This document shows positions 16,601 to 23,324 of a stretch of 64,000 nt of DNA, one piece after another. The notes below the pieces were generated by a model. That model saw nothing but the letters and a program-made list of their open reading frames with translations. It searched no databases and was not told the DNA's origin. The stretch lies in assembly GCF_000702885.1 (NCBI RefSeq), contig NZ_JNKO01000005.1, forward strand, positions 1-64,000, read 5' to 3'. The stretch's first letter is position 1. The number at the start of each line of letters is the position of its first letter. The DNA is from Oribacterium sp. P6A1. Its GTDB lineage: Bacteria; Bacillota; Clostridia; Lachnospirales; Lachnospiraceae. The translations under genes and the position numbers were made by a program.

Positions 16601-16981
16601 TTATCCTTCATCCTTCTTGATATGCTTAACGAGTGCGATACGGAACCCAGACGGAGAAACCATAGTCGCTGCTTTTGAGCTTTTAGTATCCAATGTATCA
16701 TCTCCACGTGTATTTGTGAATCCGTGAGATTTCAGGATATTATACGCCTCCTCAAAGTCATCCACATTCATACGAATAAGCGTGTAATCTTTCGGAACAC
16801 CCACCTGTGCAACATCAACGTGGAATCCTCCCTCATTTTTCATGCGGACAGTGGAAACATCTCCAGTTTCCGTTAATGTTACCGGGGCATGTGTCTTTTG
16901 AAATCCAAGCTCCTCGAAAAGCTTAATAGCTGCATCTGCTTCCTTAGATACAATAATTGGGTCAAAAGTCGTGATTTTCAT
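16601..16981 (-). CDS. Small VOC-family protein, paralogue 3
   Basis: 126 residues: MKITTFDPIIVSKEADAAIK, FEELGFQKTHAP, RMKNEGGFHVD, IRMNVDDFEEAYNIL, and a changed end, LVKHIKKDEG. Fits the VOC paralogue family of this window. Start after AGGAGGAGAACC. Separate transcript from paralogue 2. Nearest in pattern to paralogues 2 and 4; substrate unknown. Confidence 0.85.
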   Translation of the reverse strand: MKITTFDPIIVSKEADAAIKLFEELGFQKTHAPVTLTETGDVSTVRMKNEGGFHVDVAQVGVPKDYTLIRMNVDDFEEAYNILKSHGFTNTRGDDTLDTKSSKAATMVSPSGFRIALVKHIKKDEG

Positions 16982-17091
16982 GGTTCTCCTCCTGTAAAAA
17001 ATAATCTCATTTCAATTAAACATCGACACGGTCTTATCGAAGCATAACCAAGAATTTTATTTCAGAGCCTCATCTATCCCTCTGATTCTAA

Positions 17092-17490
17092 TGTCATTAA
17101 TAATTGCTCGCTGTTCCGCATCTGGTCTATCCTTTATTATGTGCATCCATGTGTTTCAGGTGCACCTTTCGTATGTAACGGCTGCCCTTCCAGTACATCC
17201 CAGACCTGCCATTTCCCGAAGTTCAGTTACGATGCCAAGATGGCTCAGCAGGCCTATGAGGATAAGCTTAAAGAGTCCATAGAAGGCATTTCCATCTCTA
17301 CTGAGGATATGACGGAGCTAGACAATCTTGTATCTCCGCTTTTGATGAATGGGCATTCTATATCCTCTGTATTTACCAATCACGAGGACGAAATCCCCGT
17401 CTCTGAGAGGACTTTATACTCTTTATTGCTGATCAAATGATTTCTGATCATCGATAATTTACCGGAATCGGTAACATCCAAAATTCAGTA
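17092..17490 (+). pseudogene. IS30-family transposase remnant
   Basis: The clearest block (17141-17440) has the IS30 N-terminal pattern: CNGCPSSTSQTCHFPKFSYD, AMAQQAYEDKL-like spacing, GISISTEDMTELDNLVSPLL, then SERTLYSLL. After the stop the homology carries on in another frame as IDNLPESVTSKIQ to about 17490. The DDE catalytic half is absent and there is no valid start, so the element is dead. No terminal inverted repeats found. Confidence 0.7.
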
Positions 17491-17550
17491 ATTTCTTACT
17501 CCTCCATAGGAAAGCTTATATATTCGTTTAATTTTTGCGGATATTATGTG

Positions 17551-17579
17551 TTGACAAATTGTACAAATACCCGTACAAT
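17551..17579 (+). promoter_or_regulatory. Strong promoter with overlapping palindromic operator
   Basis: TTGACA (17551-17556), 17 bases, TACAAT (17574-17579). ATTGTAC (17558-17564) and GTACAAT (17573-17579) form a perfect 7-base inverted repeat with 8-base spacer that fills the space between the boxes. A TTGTAC...GTACAA operator of this kind is typical of autoregulated ribbon-helix-helix antitoxin promoters. Confidence 0.75.
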
Positions 17580-17585
17580 GTAATC

Positions 17586-17692
17586 AAGTTAAAGAGATGT
17601 GGCGAGTGCTTCACAGATCTAAGATTATTCGTAAAGAACTAAGAACGGTAGATGATATGGCGTGTGCTTCATGGATTCGAGGTTCTTTTTTT
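17586..17692 (+). ncRNA. Candidate ~107-nt RNA with two 34-nt repeats
   Basis: Downstream of the promoter are two similar 34-base units, 17596-17629 and 17654-17687 (25 of 34 identical, sharing GTGCTTCA), ending in GGTTCTTTTTTT. AAGAAC (17641-17646) can pair with GTTCTT (17682-17687) before the T-run. A 39-codon ORF (ATG 17598) also spans it but has weak coding character. No toxin-like gene follows. RNA status is inference. Confidence 0.4.
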
Positions 17693-17769
17693 GTACCCCT
17701 AATATCTTCCCTGTATTGAACCGAGTTATCTTATATGATAAAGAAAAACAATTTTAACGGAGTCGATTT

Positions 17770-17994
17770 ATGGATACATTTCTTATGATTATCTTCTGCT
17801 TATCTCTGATAGCATTTATTATATTATTCACACTATTGATTCTTAATGTCGTTCGCAAGAAGCCTATTACAAAGGTTATTATCCCTCTTGGCATTTCCTT
17901 TTGGATTGCAGTTATTTCCTTGGTAGTTGCAGCACTATTAGACCCTGATTCTAGTTATAAAGGGATCTCTGTTGATGGAGTCAGGGTTAAGTAA
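17770..17994 (+). CDS. Small two-helix membrane protein
   Basis: 74 residues: helix 1 at ~4-28, a RKKPITK loop, helix 2 at ~39-59 and a polar tail. CGGAG lies 8 bases before the ATG. Followed after 22 bases by the DUF3592-like gene, so they form a pair. No family recognised; possibly a partner subunit of the next protein. Confidence 0.6.
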   Translation: MDTFLMIIFCLSLIAFIILFTLLILNVVRKKPITKVIIPLGISFWIAVISLVVAALLDPDSSYKGISVDGVRVK

Positions 17995-18016
17995 TCTTAG
18001 TTAGGAGGGTTTTATT

Positions 18017-18418
18017 ATGTTTATAGCGAGTATCGTATCGTTCTTCATTGGTATTATCTTTATCATCTCATATCCGATCAACAAAGCTAAGAATGCCCGT
18101 TGTACAGCTCAGACCCAGGGAACACTCACTGAAGTTCGTGGGCGGTATAACTCTCAAGGCAGCCTCAAAGATATGCATGTTTATACCTACTATGTAAACA
18201 GCATTGAGTATAGGCTTGAAACCCTGGACCATAGCCTCCAAGTAAATAATATCGGAGATACTTGTACCATATGGTATGACCCTTTAAGGCCGGAGTACGC
18301 TCAAGCTTTTCATGGCTCTGATAAATACTTGTTGACTCTTCTATTTATTGGAATGGCTATGATTCTATTAGGCATAGTCCTCTTGTGCACAGGTTTCATA
18401 CAACAATTTATTCTGTAA
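18017..18418 (+). CDS. DUF3592-like membrane protein
   Basis: 133 residues. Helix near 5-20, an extracytoplasmic-type beta region (AQTQGTLTEVRGRYNSQGSL, then HVYTYYVNSIEY, GDTCTIWYDPLRPEYA) and a C-terminal helix at ~107-130. The order of helix, beta domain with a 'YDP..P' turn, and helix is that of DUF3592. Strong AGGAGGG site. Second gene of a two-gene membrane unit; function unknown. Confidence 0.7.
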   Translation: MFIASIVSFFIGIIFIISYPINKAKNARCTAQTQGTLTEVRGRYNSQGSLKDMHVYTYYVNSIEYRLETLDHSLQVNNIGDTCTIWYDPLRPEYAQAFHGSDKYLLTLLFIGMAMILLGIVLLCTGFIQQFIL

Positions 18419-18596
18419 ATATTGCTAACAATTACATTTCATCCATGCATTATTGAACACATCATCTCGTCTGTGTCTAATAATATATTCCTATTATTAA
18501 GATGCTATCATAATATTCTAGTGGCTTTCTAACACGTTACTTTGTTAAAATACCGCGCAGGGTTATCGTAGTGTGGATGGAAGGATATTTAATCAT

Positions 18597-18902
18597 ATGG
18601 CGAGAGAAACAGAAAGAAAATGCGATACTTGTCGACATAACATGCGTGACTATAGAGGCACCTATTGCGGTTGTCTTCAGAATTCAGAATATGGATTATA
18701 CTCAATCTACGGTTGGTGTGAGCACTATGAGAAATATGTTCGATTTGGCGGAATTGATACAACAAGTCCTCGCAAAGAATTCTATCTTAACGATATGAGC
18801 ATCACTTTCAAGGATTCACTGACTCATCAGCAGATGAAAGATTTATTTGAAAAGGCCCTGCAAACCATCGGTGTTATTCACCAGAAGGGTTGTCCAATGT
18901 AA
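18597..18902 (+). CDS. Cys-rich hypothetical protein
   Basis: 101 residues. The N-terminal part has CDTCRHNMRDYRGTYCGC then GWCEHYE, which looks like a metal-binding or structural Cys cluster; the C-terminal part is a helix-rich LTHQQMKDLFEKALQTIG. I do not recognise a family. The ATG at 18597 follows GGAAGGAT; an earlier in-frame ATG at 18573 lacks a site. Own terminator just after. Confidence 0.5.
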   Translation: MARETERKCDTCRHNMRDYRGTYCGCLQNSEYGLYSIYGWCEHYEKYVRFGGIDTTSPRKEFYLNDMSITFKDSLTHQQMKDLFEKALQTIGVIHQKGCPM

Positions 18903-18914
18903 TATGGGTTTATT

Positions 18915-18942
18915 AAGTCGGTACTTTTTGTACCGGCTTTTT
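18915..18942 (+). terminator. Terminator after the Cys-rich gene
   Basis: GTCGGTAC (18917-18924), loop TTTTT, GTACCGGC (18930-18937), then TTTTTA. Confidence 0.85.
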
Positions 18943-19114
18943 ATATGACTTTTTTCTATAGCCTCCCACTTTTTTTCTATAACCTTTATGCAATGTTTCG
19001 ATAGACAAGTTTGTACACCTACGTGTAATATTATGTGGCATCAGCAATATTATCAATGCATTTAAGCGTTTTTATAAGCCGTGTATCTGTTATTTGTACT
19101 TACAGAGGTAAACT

Positions 19115-19819
19115 ATGATTCAGTTTGACGATATTCCATTTTCGCCCAAAATGTCCGCAGCTTTATCAGAACTTAAAATCAACTATGTGTTCCAGTCCAT
19201 CTTCTATCCTGACGGGAAGACTGTATTTGCAAGAGAAGCTCTAATGAGACCTCTCAATATGACCGTCACTGAGCTGATAAATGAATATACCCATAGAAAT
19301 GAGCTATATACCCTGGAGGTTGCCACTCTGTTTGGGGCTATGAAAGAATTCAGGGCTCGTGGATATTCCGAATTGCCTTCTATAAACTCATTCCCTTGCG
19401 AAACCTTTGCTGACGAGGAAATACAAGCTTTTGGGGATTATTTCTCCGCAAACCTTCCTCACTTTATTGTTGAGACTTTAGAATATCCTGAATTCGATCC
19501 TGTTATTTCCGCTCTGAAAAGAAAACATATATCTTTATGTGATAACTTTCTTGCATTGGATGACTTCGGATCTGGATTAAACACTGAAGAGATTGCTGAA
19601 TTTATGAAACCTAATATCATTAAGCTGGATCGCTCTCTTTTGACCGGAGTAGATTCTGATGAGGCTAAACAGATGAATTGTAATAAAATCATAGAAGCTT
19701 CTCATAAATGCGGAGTTAAGATCGTTGCTGAAGGTATTGAGACTAAGGGCGAGTTCGATTGTATGAAACAGCTCGGTGCTGATTTCTTCCAAGGATACTA
19801 CTTAGAAATGCCAGCATAA
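19115..19819 (+). CDS. EAL-domain protein (c-di-GMP phosphodiesterase-like)
   Basis: 234 residues, a bare EAL domain with no sensor. Motifs of an active phosphodiesterase are mostly present: REALMR (EAL), PSINSFPCE (Asn of the NxS box), IVETLEY (Glu), LALDDFGSG (DDFG), KLDRSL (Lys and Asp), AEGIETKGE (EGxE) and FQGYYL (Gln). No secretion signal, so cytoplasmic c-di-GMP turnover is likely. Directly followed by a truncated duplicate of itself. Weak upstream ribosome site (AGAGG). Confidence 0.8.
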   Translation: MIQFDDIPFSPKMSAALSELKINYVFQSIFYPDGKTVFAREALMRPLNMTVTELINEYTHRNELYTLEVATLFGAMKEFRARGYSELPSINSFPCETFADEEIQAFGDYFSANLPHFIVETLEYPEFDPVISALKRKHISLCDNFLALDDFGSGLNTEEIAEFMKPNIIKLDRSLLTGVDSDEAKQMNCNKIIEASHKCGVKIVAEGIETKGEFDCMKQLGADFFQGYYLEMPA

Positions 19820-19847
19820 AAAAATCCACTTGATTTCTTAAAGATGG

Positions 19848-20309
19848 CGATATTCTGAATTAATATCTATAAATTCATTTCCATGTGAATTTTTCACTGA
19901 TGAAGATTCCAAAACATTTTTCGACTATTTTGAAGGGCAAAAGATACCATCATGTATAGTTGAAACATTAGAGTATCCTGTATTTGACCATGTAGCCTCT
20001 GCATATAAGCGTAAACAAACTTCTCAATTCAATAATCTTCTTTCATTGGATGACTTTGGTTCAGGACTAAACACATGTGAAATCGCAGAATTTATGAAAC
20101 CAGATATAATCAAGCTTGACCGCTCTCTTCTGATCGGTATTGATTCCAATAAAGAGAAACAAGCTAATTGCGATCATATTATTTCCGCTGCTCACAATCA
20201 CGGTGTAAAGATTGTCGCTGAAGGTATTGAAACTAAGGCTGAGTTTGAGTGCATGAAGCAGCTTGGTTCTGATTTCTTCCAGGGATATTATCTGGGGATG
20301 CCAATTTGA
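19848..20309 (+). pseudogene. 5'-truncated duplicate of the EAL gene
   Basis: An open frame of 153 codons with no start: RYSELISINSFPCEFF corresponds to GYSELPSINSFPCETF of the gene upstream, and identity continues through LDDFGSGLNT, FMKPDIIKLDRSLL and FQGYYLGMPI. The first ~88 residues, including the EAL motif, are absent; homology begins 28 bases after the upstream stop. This is a tandem duplication that lost its 5' part, probably inactive. Confidence 0.85.
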
Positions 20310-20353
20310 CTAATAGGTTTTATTTATATATAAAGACTTAAGACTGCGGAAAT

Positions 20354-20424
20354 GCATAAGGTTATGGTCGGGTTGTAGTCTCTTTTTCGATGGTACTCAT
20401 GTTGATAGATACATCGATACCTAC
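20354..20424 (-). pseudogene. Relic of an XRE regulator gene
   Basis: On the - strand the sequence aligns base for base with the 5' half of the XRE gene at 5313-5507 (CATAAGG..TGGT.GG.TT.TA.TCTC.TTTTTCGATGG), coding VSINMSTIEKETT opposite VSRQTISAIEKGDY, with a stop and divergence. Only ~70 bases survive. Confidence 0.6.
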
Positions 20425-20535
20425 TAATAATTCTCTTCTAATTAACCGATATAATACAATATGAGCGTAAAAACATCTTTTAACAGACTCATATTTCCAA
20501 AAAGATAAATTCACGAAGAGATGAGGTAATAATCT

Positions 20536-21747
20536 ATGGAGAGAAAAGAACTGTTATTCGCAGTTAACCCTGTGTTTGCCACAGCAAAAGGATGTCTTGG
20601 ACTGTTAAGTCACACCGGCATCAAGGAAGCAGCTGATCTTGCAAAGGTTATTGATTTAACAGTACCGCGATCTTCTGATACACCGTTTGAAATTATCAGA
20701 GCCTATATGGTGTCAAACGAGGCACGTTATCATATCGGTAATAAAATGGCCGAACAGTCTGGCTGCGATGTTGTTATAGATCTCCCTTGCGGATATGTTC
20801 CAAGGGGACTTGCCATATCTAAAGCAGGCAAACAGTTTTATGGCCTTGATCTGCCTGCAGTTGTTGAAGAACTTGAGCCGGCCATCCGTGGACTTGCATC
20901 CAAAGAGCAAAATGAACTGATGCATTATCACGCTGTTGATGCAACGAATCTTGATTCATTAAAAGAAGCTCTTAAAGATGCTAGCGGAAAGATATGTATC
21001 CTGATGGACGGACTTCTTGGATATTTCAACAAACCTGAGCTTGACACTGTATGCCATAATATCCGCGAACTTCTGAAAGAGCACGGCGGGATGTGGATCA
21101 CTGCAGACAAGTACAGCAAAGAACTTGGAGCTGTAACATTCTCAGCATTAACAGACTCAGATGGAGAGATTGTGAAGGAGATGATGGAAAAAGGCGGCAC
21201 CAGAGTCGCAGACATTCCCATCAATCATACAGTTATGCAAGGTTCTGTCCCTGAAGCCAAAAAGTATTTTGCTGACCTTGGATTTGAAATAAAAGAAGTC
21301 ACCTATAAAGAAGTATTACCTGATCTTATGAGCCTTAAAGATCAACCGGAAGACATGGATAAACTCCGTAAGGCATATGATGATATTATACTTTGGGTGA
21401 TGACTGTAAAGTCATGTAAAAAAACTGATACAGAAAATACTAAAAAGTTCGATGTCAACTTCCGCACAGATGGCGATCAACTTCAGTGCGGTATCGCAGG
21501 ACGACTGGATACCATCACTGCCCCGGAGCTTCTGTCAGGATTCGAGGCTCATAAAGGAACCGATCTTAACGAGATCATAGTTGATCTTACAGATACAGAA
21601 TATATCTCATCAGCCGGGCTCAGGGTTCTGCTCATCATGTGTAAATCTCTTCCGGATAAAAACAGATTCCATCTCAAGAATCCGTCAAAGGATGTACTTG
21701 AAATATTGAATGTCACAGGCTTTGCAGATATGCTGAATATTGATTGA
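20536..21747 (+). CDS. SAM-dependent methyltransferase fused to a STAS domain
   Basis: 403 residues. Residues ~1-295 are a methyltransferase of the leucine-carboxyl-methyltransferase/O-methyltransferase type: IDLPCGYVPRGLAISKAGKQ is the SAM-binding loop, YGLDLPAVVEEL the acidic second strand, and ILMDGLLGYF motif IV. A Lys/Thr-rich hinge follows at ~296-305. Residues ~306-403 are a STAS domain: LQCGIAGRLDTITAPEL, then DLTDTEYISSAGLRVLLIMC, with the Ser of the anti-sigma antagonist phosphorylation site kept (SSAGLR). The natural reading is methyltransferase output tied to a partner-switching kinase/phosphatase. GAGGTAATAATCT before the ATG. Own terminator. Substrate unknown. Confidence 0.8.
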   Translation: MERKELLFAVNPVFATAKGCLGLLSHTGIKEAADLAKVIDLTVPRSSDTPFEIIRAYMVSNEARYHIGNKMAEQSGCDVVIDLPCGYVPRGLAISKAGKQFYGLDLPAVVEELEPAIRGLASKEQNELMHYHAVDATNLDSLKEALKDASGKICILMDGLLGYFNKPELDTVCHNIRELLKEHGGMWITADKYSKELGAVTFSALTDSDGEIVKEMMEKGGTRVADIPINHTVMQGSVPEAKKYFADLGFEIKEVTYKEVLPDLMSLKDQPEDMDKLRKAYDDIILWVMTVKSCKKTDTENTKKFDVNFRTDGDQLQCGIAGRLDTITAPELLSGFEAHKGTDLNEIIVDLTDTEYISSAGLRVLLIMCKSLPDKNRFHLKNPSKDVLEILNVTGFADMLNID

Positions 21748-21785
21748 TCACCAATAAAATATTAAACACAATATTTCACATATGA

Positions 21786-21822
21786 AAAAGCACGAGTGGA
21801 TGTATGTCCATCTCGTGCTTTT
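21786..21822 (+). terminator. Terminator after the methyltransferase-STAS gene
   Basis: AAAAGCACGAGTGGA (21786-21800) pairs with TCCATCTCGTGCTTTT region (21807-21822), with T-runs on both strands. Confidence 0.85.
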
Positions 21823-21925
21823 CAAACATACCGGCTTTTAGATATATTAGACGTGCCTATAAAATTATACACGTGCTAAAATATCAGTTTCATCAGATCT
21901 CTTTCACAGTATTTTCTCCTGCAAC

Positions 21926-22147
21926 TTAACCTGTATGATAGTCACCGACAAACATGTACATTACTGCCAACACAGGTGTAAATAGGCATGATTTGTTCCT
22001 TGAATACACGCTCCTCTTTCTTGGAATCGAGCAGCGTAACACAATCATGTTTGATCTTGAAAACTTGGTAGGGACAAACCGATTACCGATCCTCTTAAAC
22101 AGCTGAATGCTTAATTCATTTTCAATACGGGACAGATACATTTCATT
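21926..22147 (-). pseudogene. Gene debris including a LysR-type HTH fragment
   Basis: The upstream end on the - strand codes LSRIENELSIQLFKRIGNRF, the recognition end of a LysR-family winged HTH, then breaks. In the next frame a second protein-like stretch runs FKIKHDCVTLLDSKKEE then QIMPIYTCVG before a stop. No intact gene remains. The LysR part is a good match; I do not recognise the second fragment. Confidence 0.5.
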
Positions 22148-22162
22148 TATAGTAGCAATTTA

Positions 22163-22199
22163 AAAGCAGATGTAATCCTACGCGATACATCTGCTTTAT
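22163..22199 (-). terminator. Terminator after the PdaA-like gene
   Basis: AAAGCAGATGTA (22163-22174) pairs with TACATCTGCTTT (22186-22197). Confidence 0.85.
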
Positions 22200-22231
22200 T
22201 TCATTTCAGTATTTAAATGTAGTATTGCTCT

Positions 22232-23239
22232 TTAATTAAACTCATTTTCCGGAAGTTCATCCAGAGATTTGAATTTATATCCTGCACTTTCCCATCCTGT
22301 GAGCAGTTCATCCAAAATTGAAGCATTGGTACTTGAAGTGGCATGCAAAAGCACGATGGCGCCGGGATGGATTCGCTTATTCAGAGTGGCAAGAGCGCTA
22401 TCACGGGATGGCTGTGCTTTCTCGTCATAGTCCTTGTAGGCAACAGACCAAAGCATGGTCTTATATCCCATTGCCCTTGCTAACATCAGCTGTGCCTGGG
22501 AGCTTTTTCCTTCAGGCGGGCGATAATATCTGTTCATGGGATGTCCCGTCAGCGCCTCATACTGTTCCTCAACAGTATTAACTTCTGTAAAAAACATCTC
22601 CTTTGTGGTGACAGTAGACATGTTTTTATGATTCAATGTATGATTTCCTACTGTAAAGCCGTTCTTCGCTATGGCCAGTACTATCTCAGGGTTAGACTTA
22701 ATGCAGGCTCCCGTCACAAAGAAAGTTGCCGGAGCATTATGCTTCTTAAGTGTCTCCATGATGGATACCGTATGTCCGTTTTCATAACCAAGATCAAAAG
22801 TAAGATAACATACCATGTCAGAAGTATTTTCCCTGGAATAAGTATCCAGGCTTCTAAGCCATATTTCATCTGCATTTCCAACCGGAACAGAGTTTGCCGA
22901 AGGATAATAATTCCCCCAATCCATGTTTGCTCCTCCGCCCGAAAGCAATGCAAAATCAGCCTGTATTGCTTCATCCGACTTGATCACGGCGGGCACACGT
23001 ATACCGTCAATTATCGTAACTTTGCCGGTTTCTTTTTGGGTACTGTCTGTCTCCTGAACTGTACTTTCCGGACTTTCAACATTCTGTACACCGGGTCCTA
23101 AAACCTCTGAAGAAGCCTCCGATGGATTGTTTACAGCATCTACCCCTTTAAGAGTGGCGCCTGCAAAAGAAGATACAGCCACTGTCCCTGTAAATAAAAA
23201 TGTCATCAGAACCCCGGCAACATATTTATCAAATTTCAT
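22232..23239 (-). CDS. PdaA-like polysaccharide deacetylase, secreted
   Basis: 335 residues with a signal peptide (hydrophobic ~8-27) and an Asn/Ser/Glu-rich linker to ~110. The NodB domain carries all motifs: LTFDLGYENGHT (motif 1, in the TFDxGYEN form typical of the PdaA branch), VGNHTLNHKNM (motif 2, metal His pair), YRPPEGK (motif 3), LWSVAYKDYD (motif 4) and IVLLHA (motif 5). PdaA removes acetyl from N-acetylmuramic acid on the way to spore cortex muramic lactam; here it may act on peptidoglycan generally. Start after AAGGGGAAT. Alone in its transcript, next to the GGDEF-EAL gene. Confidence 0.85.
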   Translation of the reverse strand: MKFDKYVAGVLMTFLFTGTVAVSSFAGATLKGVDAVNNPSEASSEVLGPGVQNVESPESTVQETDSTQKETGKVTIIDGIRVPAVIKSDEAIQADFALLSGGGANMDWGNYYPSANSVPVGNADEIWLRSLDTYSRENTSDMVCYLTFDLGYENGHTVSIMETLKKHNAPATFFVTGACIKSNPEIVLAIAKNGFTVGNHTLNHKNMSTVTTKEMFFTEVNTVEEQYEALTGHPMNRYYRPPEGKSSQAQLMLARAMGYKTMLWSVAYKDYDEKAQPSRDSALATLNKRIHPGAIVLLHATSSTNASILDELLTGWESAGYKFKSLDELPENEFN

Positions 23240-23324
23240 GATTCCCCTTCCCTTCGTTTTTTTGAATGAAATTTTTTATACCATAATTCTATTTTACACT
23301 CGTCTTACTATATTTCCAGGCTTT

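Noticed and set aside
17598-17717. A 39-codon ORF inside the two-repeat segment
   Set aside because: Only a weak AAAGAG site, no recognisable composition, and the repeats force similar codons; coding status not supported.
17596-17772. An active type III toxin-antitoxin system
   Set aside because: The repeats and terminator are suggestive, but the following genes are a 74-residue membrane protein and a DUF3592-like protein, not a ToxN/CptN-type nuclease.
20536-21420. Natural-product O-methyltransferase of a biosynthetic cluster
   Set aside because: No synthase, carrier or tailoring genes nearby, and the fused STAS domain points to regulation.
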